Below are positions 1-6,421 of a DNA stretch of 6,545 bases, one piece after another. Numbering within the stretch: the stretch's first letter is position 1; the number at the start of each line of letters is the position of its first letter. This DNA comes from Helicobacter sp. (GTDB taxonomy: Bacteria > Campylobacterota > Campylobacteria > Campylobacterales > Helicobacteraceae): contig JARHZY010000095.1 of the NCBI GenBank assembly GCA_029264655.1, positions 1-6,545 on the forward strand, written 5' to 3'. The position numbers and the translations under genes were made by a program. The notes beneath the pieces were generated by a model, which worked only from the letters and a program-made list of their open reading frames with translations, had not been told where the DNA came from and did not search any database.

Positions 1-18
1 AGATTCTTTATATTATCT

Positions 19-85
19 AATAGCTTTTTTGAGATTTGTGCCCACAGAGCATGTTTTATGCATAGATAAAAGTAAAAAAGCTATT
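19..85. repeat. Inverted repeat with 43-base spacer upstream of plsY
   Basis: AATAGCTTTTTT at 19-30 is repeated as a perfect inverted copy, AAAAAAGCTATT, at 74-85. The arms are 12 bases and the spacer is 43 bases, long for an intrinsic terminator. It may close the transcript of a gene lying before the window or may be chance in AT-rich DNA. A frame open from the window edge (2-97, TAG at 98-100, 32 codons) runs across it. That frame could be the tail of an upstream gene, but I recognise nothing in it and do not call it a gene. Confidence 0.35.
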
Positions 86-170
86 GCATGTTTCAAATAG
101 AGAATAGCATAAATCAAGCAAACCAATGAATGTATCTCATATAAAATGCCAAATGCAAATAAAAATTAGC

Positions 171-176
171 TATAAT
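171..176 (+). promoter_or_regulatory. Candidate -10 box of the plsY promoter
   Basis: A perfect TATAAT lies 40 bases before the plsY start codon, with no recognisable -35 box at the usual distance. This fits the housekeeping promoters of Helicobacter and Campylobacter, which often rely on the -10 element and upstream AT-rich periodicity. Transcription would begin near 183 and give a leader of roughly 35 bases. Confidence 0.55.
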
Positions 177-216
177 CATAGTTTTACATCACATATTTAT
201 ATATTGAAAGGTTTTT

Positions 217-885
217 ATGGATAGCATTAATCCAAATATTTTATTTTATATATGTGCCTATTTAATAGGTAGTATTCCATTTGGTGCACTTTTAGTCAAA
301 ATTTTTGCACAGAAAAATATTTTACAAATTGGCTCTAAAAGCACAGGTGCAACAAATGTATATCGTGCTTTTGCGGCTATTTCACCACAAAAGGCAAAGT
401 TTTTCTCTCTTTTAACCTTAGTCCTTGATGCATTAAAGGGTTTGCTTGTCGTGCTATGTGCAAAACTCATGGGATTAAGCTTTGAAACGCAATATGCAAT
501 TGCCATTCTTGCCATACTTGGGCATTGTTATAGCCCTTTTTTAGGTTTTAATGGTGGTAAGGGTGTTGCCACAGCAATTGGTAGCGTTTTATTATTGATT
601 CCAATAGAGGGTGTATGTGGGCTTGTTGTATGGGCTATTGTTGGTAAAGTTTTTAAAATCTCATCGCTTTCATCATTGCTTGGGGTGCTTAGTGGTATTA
701 TCCTAACTTTTATTGTGCCAAATCTATTTCATTTGCACCCATCAATTGATATTAATGCACAAATTGGCACACATGTCCCAGTAGTTCTTATTGGTGTTAT
801 TATTATAAATACACATTGGGAAAATATCAAACGATTAATAAAAAAACAAGAACAACAAATTACAGATAGCACCAAAGAGCAATGA
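217..885 (+). CDS. plsY: Glycerol-3-phosphate acyltransferase PlsY (acyl-phosphate dependent)
   Basis: PlsY is an inner-membrane enzyme that moves an acyl chain from acyl-phosphate (made by PlsX) to sn-glycerol-3-phosphate. The product is lysophosphatidic acid, the first committed phospholipid intermediate. The 222-residue protein is strongly hydrophobic, with several membrane helices, and carries the family signatures in order: GSIPFG (18-23), IGSKSTGATNVYR (38-50), LDALKG (70-75) and GHCYSPFLGFNGGKGVAT (102-119), then a basic tail around NTHWENIKRLIKK (198-210). The second signature differs from the common GSGNxGATN form by Lys and Ser in place of Gly and Asn; the essential GATN is kept. 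The ATG is supported by GAAAGG at 206-211, five bases upstream, and by a -10 box at 171-176. The length is slightly above the usual 190-215 because of a polar C-terminal extension. No downstream gene is coupled: the ATG overlapping the stop opens only five codons. Confidence 0.96.
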   Translation: MDSINPNILFYICAYLIGSIPFGALLVKIFAQKNILQIGSKSTGATNVYRAFAAISPQKAKFFSLLTLVLDALKGLLVVLCAKLMGLSFETQYAIAILAILGHCYSPFLGFNGGKGVATAIGSVLLLIPIEGVCGLVVWAIVGKVFKISSLSSLLGVLSGIILTFIVPNLFHLHPSIDINAQIGTHVPVVLIGVIIINTHWENIKRLIKKQEQQITDSTKEQ

Positions 886-1235
886 AAACCTTTTTATAAA
901 ACTTTTAGTCTTTTTGCCTGCGTTTAACTATTTCATTTCTTTGGAAACTAGCATATCTAAATCAGCAAGTTTAAATTTTTTTGATTTTTAATGTTGTCAA
1001 ACTTTAAGTGTGGTAGATGGGCTTAGTTGATTTTTTATATATAGCTAGATTAATATTTATTTTAAGATTCTAAACCACAACAAATAAATCTAAATAAAAG
1101 ATAATATTTTTAATCAGATTCTAAAATATTAGCAATATCTAACAGAGAAACAAGTTGATATGATGACTTAAAAATCCATATAAACTTAGTTAAAGCCTAG
1201 AATCTAAAATTATTATACGCAATGCAAATATAATC
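886..1235. other. Non-coding gap between plsY and the DUF268 gene
   Basis: This 350-base AT-rich gap separates two convergent genes. All frames are broken by frequent stops and I see no RNA gene. It contains three copies of the recurrent octamer AGATTCTA or its complement, at 1065-1072, 1116-1123 and 1198-1205. An ATG overlapping the plsY stop (882-884) reads MKTFL and then stops at 897-899. I found no strong GC-rich terminator hairpin for either gene. Confidence 0.6.
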
Positions 1236-2110
1236 TTATATCTTTTGTAATACCATTAATCCACATGTCCAGTGAGAATTTGTTAAGTAAGACAAATTTT
1301 CTTCATGCCTTATAGTTTTACCATCATGCGTAGTTATACACATATGTGTATCAAGCTCGTTATTTTTAATAAAATGAAGCTCTTGAAGTTCAAAACAATC
1401 CAACACTTCAAGCAAAGTATTTAACTGAAAAACTCTACATGCATTAAAATGCAATATATCTTGTTTTCCAATTGATACTGCAAGATATAATCTACCCCTT
1501 GGTTTTAAAACTCTTTGTATTGATTGGAGTGCTAATTTCCAAGCATCAGGACAAATAGGATCACCATAAATTCCAAGTCCAAAAGCATCAAGTGCACCGA
1601 TAACAGAAAAAGATTCAATACTATTACTATCTACCTTTGAGAGTTGAGTAATATCAGATTGGAGGCAACTTATACCCCCCCCCCCATATTAAATAAAGAG
1701 GTATTAAATCTATTGGTTAAATTTCTAATATCAATAAGAACAATTTCTAATCCCATAGGAATGAGTAAAGTAATAAAACCAGCAAAACTTGAACCACAAT
1801 CATAATGTTTAGATGGTTTATGCCGCCAAACTTGTTTTGCTGCCCATAAATCACGCACATAAGTTGGTATATAATTAATACCATGCTCTTGACCAATATA
1901 CTTTAAATGTCTAACAATATGTTCATGCTCGCTATGCAATACAAAGCGATTATCTTTGTTTAGTGCATTATACTGCTCCCTATCCTTTTGTATTTCGCTA
2001 CGACTAGCCCAAGGTGTACGCCAATCATAAAAATCATAAGGAGATATAGCACCAACTTTTACGCCTAATTTTCTTGCTATGCGACGCATTTGTTTATGTA
2101 TAAACCACAT
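1236..2110 (-). CDS. DUF268 family protein (methyltransferase-like), split by a G tract; probable phase-variable gene, OFF here
   Basis: Two minus-strand pieces together make one DUF268 protein. The 5' piece (2110 to 1670) encodes 146 residues: a basic start, DLWAAKQVW (88-95), CGSSFAGF (105-112) and the acidic strand VLIDIRNL (124-131), resembling a SAM-binding fold. It then reads NMGGGV and stops inside and just after 11 G. The 3' piece, open from 1688 to 1236 in the next frame, carries the rest of the domain: GLGIYGDPICP, RVLKPRGRLYLAVSIGK and FNACRVF. A tract of 12 or 9 G would join them into 291 or 290 residues. AAAGG (2117-2121) lies six bases before the ATG, and there is an extended -10 at 2136-2144. 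DUF268 genes are often found with surface-polysaccharide genes; no substrate is established. The usual histidines and acidic residue near GLGxYGD are replaced here, so reduced activity or simple decay is also possible. Confidence 0.82.
1675..1685 (-). repeat. Poly-G tract of 11 bases, likely phase-variation switch
   Basis: Eleven consecutive C on the plus strand (G in the sense of the gene) interrupt the DUF268 reading frame. The coding strand reads AAT AT, then the G run, then TATAAGT. With 11 G the frame is ATG GGG GGG GGG GTA TAA and stops. If the G count is a multiple of three (9 or 12), the frame passes into the downstream half. Homopolymeric G tracts of this length are the standard slipped-strand switches of Helicobacter and Campylobacter surface genes. 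The run stands out strongly in such AT-rich DNA. Confidence 0.92.
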
Positions 2111-2135
2111 ATAAAACCTTTGAAAAAATAAATTT

Positions 2136-2144
2136 ATTGTAACA
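2136..2144 (-). promoter_or_regulatory. Candidate extended -10 promoter of the DUF268 gene
   Basis: The minus strand reads TGTTACAAT, a TG-extended -10 element one base away from TATAAT. It lies about 26 bases before the ATG at 2110, giving a short leader that still includes the AAAGG ribosome site. There is no clear -35 box. It would let the gene be transcribed independently of the dynamin-like gene 560 bases upstream. Confidence 0.45.
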
Positions 2145-2671
2145 CAATTTTATAAAATTTAATCTTTATTTTTAGATTCTAAAGGTTTCAGAAAGGAGTA
2201 AAAACATATAAAAAAAGTTTTTAGCTTTTTATGCTTTCATAAACTTTATTTTTAGGTTTTACAAACTTACAATTAAATAGTGAGAAGATTTATATTTTTA
2301 ATAATTAAGTTTCAAATGAATTGCATTTGTTATATTAAAATACCAAAAGTTAGCTAACTTCCCATCGCTTTAAATTTTTAAGATTCTAAATAAGATATGG
2401 ATAATGATTTATTGTTAAACTTTATTATAAAAATTATACATACTTGCTCTTGTAGATTATATTTTACTTATATGGGAATATACATAATACTCTTTGTATG
2501 CTAATGCATTAAAAACTATTCGTCTTTGCAAGAATTATCTTACATGTATATAATGTATAGTATAAAATACAAATAATACAAATTAAAAATATCTACAAAT
2601 AAAATAGAACTTATATGCTACCATAAAAAACATTTATATATGCACTCCCCAATCTAAACTCTATCTACAAA
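2145..2671. other. Long AT-rich gap between the DUF268 and dynamin-like genes
   Basis: This gap of just over 500 bases shows no credible gene in six frames. It holds two copies of the octamer AGATTCTA (2174-2181 and 2381-2388) and a 14-bp palindrome at 2347-2360. On the plus strand GAAAGGAG at 2191-2198 resembles a ribosome site but no start codon or open frame follows. One 25-codon minus-strand stretch (2534-2460) looks faintly protein-like but is too short to call. Confidence 0.55.
2347..2360. repeat. Perfect 14-bp palindrome AAGTTAGCTAACTT
   Basis: The sequence equals its own reverse complement with no spacer, as expected for a dimeric regulator site rather than an RNA hairpin. It sits in the gap between two minus-strand genes, about 240 bases before the DUF268 start, too far for a simple promoter operator. 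A chance palindrome is possible. Confidence 0.35.
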
Positions 2672-4942
2672 CTATTTTAATGCCTGTGTAATATAAGCAA
2701 GCTCTTGAGCAATGCGAGTGAGCTCTTTTTGTTTTTCCTGCATAGAATCTCGCATTTCTTGTGTATAAACATTTTGCCGTTTAGCAAGTGTATTTTTTAA
2801 AACTATATCTTTTTCTGCAATTTGTTGTTGCAAAAGCTCTTCTTGTGCATGCAAAATTTGTGCAAAATAATCTAAAAATTTTGCTTCTATTTCTTTATTC
2901 TTTTCCATAAGCACATTTGCAAAAAGTCCAAAGGATTCGCTAAAAATATCATGAAGCATTACTGCAAGTTTATTTTCACTCCCTTTTCCATGTGCATTAA
3001 TAAGCTTAGGAATAGAATCTTGTAATACAATAAGGCTTTTGGCTATTTGCTCTTTTGGTGCATGGAAACTTATTTGGGGTTGTTTGATATTGGTATATTC
3101 ATCAAGTAAAATTTGGCTCATCTTTTTAGCAAGCTTATATTTATAATCACGACTTAAATCACTAAAACAATCACTAAAACCAGATTCTAGAATCTCAATA
3201 ATGCGTTCATTGCTTGGCATACTGCCATGACTATAACCATATACTGCCTCATCTAGTATTCTGTTTTGCAAACGCTCTTGCTCTTTTTTTAAGCTTTTTT
3301 GCATACTATTTTGCAATACTACTAAAAACTCTTGTAATTCATTTTGTTTTGCTTGTAATTCTTGTTTTTTTACATCCAATTGCAGAAAAAGTTTTGTATT
3401 TTCATCTTGTAGCTGTGCAATCATGCCTTCTAACTCTTGTTCTGAAGCATTAAGCAATGCGGATTCTAATTGCATTTCTTCTTGACTTTGTTGTATTGTT
3501 TTTAAGAAACCACGATATGCGAGATATAAAATATCCTTTTGTTTTAAGCTATTTTCACCAAGCAACATTGTATCTAAATATTTTTCAACCGCTATAATCC
3601 CTGTTTTCTCAAGTGAAAAACCTTTCTCTATTGCCTCTTGTTCTCTATTTGTTTTATGCAAGAGTGCTAAAAAACTTGCTACAGGGATAAAATCAATACG
3701 TTCTATAATGGAATCTATATCACCACTATATTGTGCTTTTTTAAGCTGTGCAGCAAGACTTGTTTTTGTATATTCAAGAGATTGTGCTAATTCTTTTTCA
3801 CTAATTAAATCAATACGCGTAAGCACAATAAGCAACCTTGATATATTCTGCTCTAAGAGAGATTCTAAAATAAAATCAATATCAATTTGCGTTGCTACAC
3901 AACTCGCATTCATAACATGGATAAGTAAATCACATTGCGTAATATAATTTTTTGTAATTTCTTCACGTTTTGTAATTGGATCATCAAGTCCGGGTGTATC
4001 TACTATTTCAACGCCATTTTGCAAAAATTTTAAGTGCGTAAAAAGCACAACTTCTTTTACAAGATTACATAATTTGCTTTCATGATTTGCAGAAGTATAT
4101 GTGCTTAACATATCTAATGTAATTGTTTGGCTTTTTGTCTCTGTGGCAATATAATCTTGGAGTTTTGCACCAAAAATACGCTCACTTTCCTGCACAAAGC
4201 TTTGCAAACTTTTATCATACTGCCCTGCTTGCTTCAACTCTTCCCATTCCTGTGTATTCCAAAAGAATACTTCTGCAGATTCCATTTGATTATATTTTAA
4301 AATAGTGAGATTTGCTGTTTCTGGTATTGTAGAACTTCCTAATATTTCCTTACCCAATAAAGCATTAAGAAAGGTGCTTTTACCCGCACTTAATACTCCT
4401 GTGATTCCAATAGAAAATTTATGATTTTGTGCATTTGTGTGAATCTGCTCTAATTTTGTATAGTATTTTTCATGAAGTTGTAATGCATACAAACGTTTTA
4501 GAATCTGTGCAAGCTCGTCTGCAAGTGTTTTTAAATGAATTTCTTTGTGTTCCTCTTTTATATGTTGTGCTTGGAAGGCACTTTGTGTGCAAAAATTTGT
4601 AAGATTGCGTGCATGCTGATTTGTAATAAGCTCGGCAGCATTTAAACGTAAAATATATGGTTTTAAATGTTTGAGTTGTGCTGCACTCATAACACATAAA
4701 AGTGCATATTGTAACATTTTGATAGATTCTATAGTCAGTTTATATTGTGGCATACATTGTGTATAAAGTGTTTGAAAACTTTGGCTTTTTTGATAAAGTT
4801 CAAAGTTGGCATTATGCACAGACAAAAGCAAAGCCTGAAGCTTTTGGGGTAAGGCAAGCAATGTATCTGCATTTATATCCATTAAAGTTTCTGGAATATC
4901 TTCATGATAAATCAATTGAAAAAAGTGCTTAGCAATCTCCAT
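2672..4942 (-). CDS. Dynamin-like GTPase, large bacterial type (Campylobacter DLP-like)
   Basis: This 756-residue protein is a bacterial dynamin-family GTPase expected to bind and remodel or tether the inner membrane from the cytoplasm. An N-terminal helical region (about 1-170) precedes the GTPase domain (about 175-450). That domain has G1 GVLSAGKST (182-190), G2 centred on Thr209 in PETANLT, G3 DTPG (315-318) and G4 TRID (375-378), so the nucleotide site looks intact. The rest (about 480-756) is long charged helix, with coiled-coil stretches around 480-560 and 680-750 and hydrophobic patches between, fitting a dynamin stalk. Campylobacter jejuni has an adjacent pair of such proteins that work together; here no partner gene flanks this one. 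The start is supported by AAAGG at 4949-4953 and two -10 candidates upstream. Stop is TAG at 2674-2672. The frame is uninterrupted. Confidence 0.9.
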   Translation of the reverse strand: MEIAKHFFQLIYHEDIPETLMDINADTLLALPQKLQALLLSVHNANFELYQKSQSFQTLYTQCMPQYKLTIESIKMLQYALLCVMSAAQLKHLKPYILRLNAAELITNQHARNLTNFCTQSAFQAQHIKEEHKEIHLKTLADELAQILKRLYALQLHEKYYTKLEQIHTNAQNHKFSIGITGVLSAGKSTFLNALLGKEILGSSTIPETANLTILKYNQMESAEVFFWNTQEWEELKQAGQYDKSLQSFVQESERIFGAKLQDYIATETKSQTITLDMLSTYTSANHESKLCNLVKEVVLFTHLKFLQNGVEIVDTPGLDDPITKREEITKNYITQCDLLIHVMNASCVATQIDIDFILESLLEQNISRLLIVLTRIDLISEKELAQSLEYTKTSLAAQLKKAQYSGDIDSIIERIDFIPVASFLALLHKTNREQEAIEKGFSLEKTGIIAVEKYLDTMLLGENSLKQKDILYLAYRGFLKTIQQSQEEMQLESALLNASEQELEGMIAQLQDENTKLFLQLDVKKQELQAKQNELQEFLVVLQNSMQKSLKKEQERLQNRILDEAVYGYSHGSMPSNERIIEILESGFSDCFSDLSRDYKYKLAKKMSQILLDEYTNIKQPQISFHAPKEQIAKSLIVLQDSIPKLINAHGKGSENKLAVMLHDIFSESFGLFANVLMEKNKEIEAKFLDYFAQILHAQEELLQQQIAEKDIVLKNTLAKRQNVYTQEMRDSMQEKQKELTRIAQELAYITQALK

Positions 4943-4992
4943 AGATTTCCTTTCTCAAATATGCTGTATTGTGTAGTCAATAGATACTATAT

Positions 4993-5001
4993 ATTATATC
5001 A
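4993..5001 (-). promoter_or_regulatory. Candidate extended -10 promoter of the dynamin-like gene
   Basis: The minus strand reads TGATATAAT, a perfect TATAAT with a TG extension, about 50 bases before the ATG at 4942. Transcription would begin near 4986 and the leader would hold the AAAGG site. No -35 box is evident. Confidence 0.55.
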
Positions 5002-5034
5002 AAACTTATTCATTTCATAATGCATCTTTATAAA

Positions 5035-5043
5035 ATTATAGCA
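5035..5043 (-). promoter_or_regulatory. Second candidate extended -10 promoter upstream of the dynamin-like gene
   Basis: The minus strand reads TGCTATAAT, again a perfect TATAAT with a TG extension, 42 bases upstream of the first candidate. Either or both could drive the dynamin-like gene. A transcript from here would have a leader of about 85 bases containing an eight-codon ATG frame that begins MHYEMNKF. Confidence 0.45.
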
Positions 5044-5483
5044 AACTTCATAGCATAATCTTTATTATTTGATTTATCATAAATCTATGGCTTTTCTTAT
5101 GATAACAAACACATAGCTTATTTAAAAATACTGCATTAGAAGCCCAATTCATATAATTTGTGGATTTATGTTGCATATTTGTTTTACTTTTTATATATGC
5201 TTTTAAGTTATGTGTGAATATGATGCACATTGGTTTTTTATATTCAAAAGATTATTGATTTAACAAAGATATATTAGTTGGGTAGAATCTTAATGAATCT
5301 TTATTCCTTGAGTAATTCTTATTATTTGAATAAATAAAATACACAAAAAAGAAGTAAAAAAACCAATGATTGCAATTTAATTTGACAAGCAAGAGGATTT
5401 GTAAATAGATGGTGTAATGTATAATAGAAATGGCTTTTAATCAAGAATATAAATGAATTTTATAATGAAAAAATAAAAATCTT
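5044..5483. other. AT-rich gap with no convincing gene
   Basis: A 60-codon minus-strand frame (5230-5048) is open but has no ribosome site, no recognisable motif and composition typical of translated AT-rich DNA. I do not call it. One octamer copy lies at 5283-5290. No RNA gene or repeat array is visible. Confidence 0.5.
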
Positions 5484-5512
5484 TTATAGAATCTCATTGC
5501 AAGATTCTATAA
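5484..5512 (-). terminator. Terminator-like hairpin built from an inverted octamer pair
   Basis: TTATAGAATCT (5484-5494) pairs perfectly with AGATTCTATAA (5502-5512), giving an 11-bp stem and 7-base loop. On the minus strand it is followed by AAAAGATTTTTTATTTTTT, a T-rich tail, so it could stop minus-strand transcription coming from the decayed region. The stem is AT-rich and therefore weak. Its two arms are the octamer TAGAATCT and its complement. Confidence 0.5.
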
Positions 5513-5739
5513 TTATAAACCAATATAGACAATTCCAAAGTTTAATATATGCATAGTATTACCTATCCAAACAATTCGTTTTGTAAAAATATAATACTTT
5601 CCTAAGAGTAATTATCACTCATTTTTTAAGATTTTATTTTGCAGTTGGTATTTGTTGTTTTGTCATTGCAAATTCAAGGCATATATATAATTCCTCCATA
5701 TTAACCATATGCCAAAAGTTACTAGACTTTTTCTATCCA
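5513..5739 (-). pseudogene. Possible gene remnant with protein-like minus-strand fragments
   Basis: Two 32-codon minus-strand stretches lie in different frames. One (5732-5637) contains NFWHMVNMEELYICLEF and ends KQQIPTAK before TAA at 5636-5634. The other (5611-5516) contains YYIFTKRIVWIGN and ends at TAA 5515-5513. Both read more like natural protein than the surrounding DNA, but neither has a start with a ribosome site, and I do not recognise the family. They may be debris of one or two decayed genes or chance frames in AT-rich sequence. Confidence 0.2.
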
Positions 5740-5916
5740 TTCTATATAGCTTTTATTGTTTTTTAATAATTAAAATAATCATCGTTTTTCTAGCTATGGT
5801 TACAAATCCAAAAGAAATTGTTATAAGGGAAAAATCTATTACAAATAAATAAAAATTTGTTATCCCAAATGTTTTTATTTTTAGTTTTGGAATTTTGCTA
5901 TTTTCCCAACCTTAAC

Positions 5917-6276
5917 TTAGCCAGCTTTAGAATAAGTATCGTTGTTTTTACTTTTCAATTTTTGCTCAACTTCCTGCCACACTCTATCACATTCACTACC
6001 AATGGAATATTTGATAGTAAAACTTGTAGATATATATTCTTCTTATAATAAATTCTATCTATAACGATAAGGAAAATACATGTAAGAAGATTGGGATTTT
6101 CTATAAAATTTTCAAATGCCATCATGAAACTCTTATTGTAAAACCGAAATGCTAAAATTTTAGAATCTTTTATAATCCTTACTAACAAGAAAATGAGAGC
6201 AATCCATATTAATATAAAAGAATCCAAACATAGAGATTCCATAAACACAAACCAACATGCATAATACCAACAACAT
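5917..6276 (-). pseudogene. Probable decayed small membrane protein gene, several frameshifts
   Basis: Three protein-like minus-strand segments follow one another in two frames. First, an ATG at 6276 opens 38 codons with a hydrophobic start (MLLVLCMLVCVYG) continuing to DCSHFLVSKDYKRF, stopping at 6162-6160. Second, a 97-codon frame (GTG at 6248 to 5955) contains RFYNKSFMMAFENFIENPNL and IDRIYY. Third, in the first frame again, 41 codons after TAA at 6045-6043 read EEYISTSFTIKYSIGSECD and VWQEVEQKLKSKNN, ending at TAA 5919-5917. A single ancestral protein with an N-terminal membrane helix and a charged C-terminus would explain this order. I do not recognise a family, the 6276 ATG lacks a good ribosome site, and a chance origin cannot be excluded. 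The alternative is an intact small hydrophobic ORF 6248-5955. Confidence 0.33.
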
Positions 6277-6362
6277 ATTGAGAATAATATATGATTATTT
6301 TTGCTTTTTATATAGTAATGTAAATATAAAGATATAGTTTGAATATATTATAGAAGCTTATA

Positions 6363-6394
6363 TACATATAGCTTATAGATATAAGCTATATGTA
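6363..6394 (-). terminator. Long hairpin downstream of fusA, possible transcript end
   Basis: A perfect 14-bp inverted repeat (6363-6376 with 6381-6394, loop AGAT) lies 28 bases beyond the fusA stop. It is the strongest hairpin in the window, although the stem is mostly A-T. On the minus strand no clean T tract follows, so it may stabilise the 3' end rather than terminate by itself. Closer to the gene, CTCTTTTTAGAG then TATAATTTTT (6417-6396 on the minus strand) is a weaker stem with a T-rich tail. AGCTTATAT at 6355-6363 can compete for the same partner bases at 6379-6387. Confidence 0.5.
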
Positions 6395-6421
6395 AAAATT
6401 ATATACTCTAAAAAGAGAAAA

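Noticed and set aside
258..515. 85-codon minus-strand frame opposite plsY
   Set aside because: It overlaps conserved PlsY signatures on the other strand and has no independent support.
1236..1454. A separate 72-residue gene starting at TTG 1454
   Set aside because: It is the C-terminal part of the DUF268 domain; the frame is open back to 1688 and the family motifs continue upstream, so it is one half of the interrupted gene.
2343..2352. CCAAAAGTTA shared with 5712-5721, considered as a dispersed repeat or common gene remnant
   Set aside because: Only ten bases are identical and similarity fades on both sides; this is not enough in AT-rich DNA.
2145..2671. Searched for a tRNA, small RNA or riboswitch in this and the other gaps
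   Set aside because: No cloverleaf, no GC-rich structured core and no known riboswitch signature could be seen; no CRISPR-like repeat array or insertion-sequence ends either.
3214..3947. Plus-strand open frames of 60-79 codons inside the dynamin-like gene (also 4123-4305 and 4747-4932, and minus frame 4697-4470)
   Set aside because: They lie entirely within a well-supported gene, have no ribosome sites or recognisable motifs, and are shadows of its coding bias.
5857..6048. 63-codon plus-strand hydrophobic frame
   Set aside because: It has no ribosome site or conserved motif, and its hydrophobic look comes from T-rich DNA opposite the more protein-like minus-strand segments.
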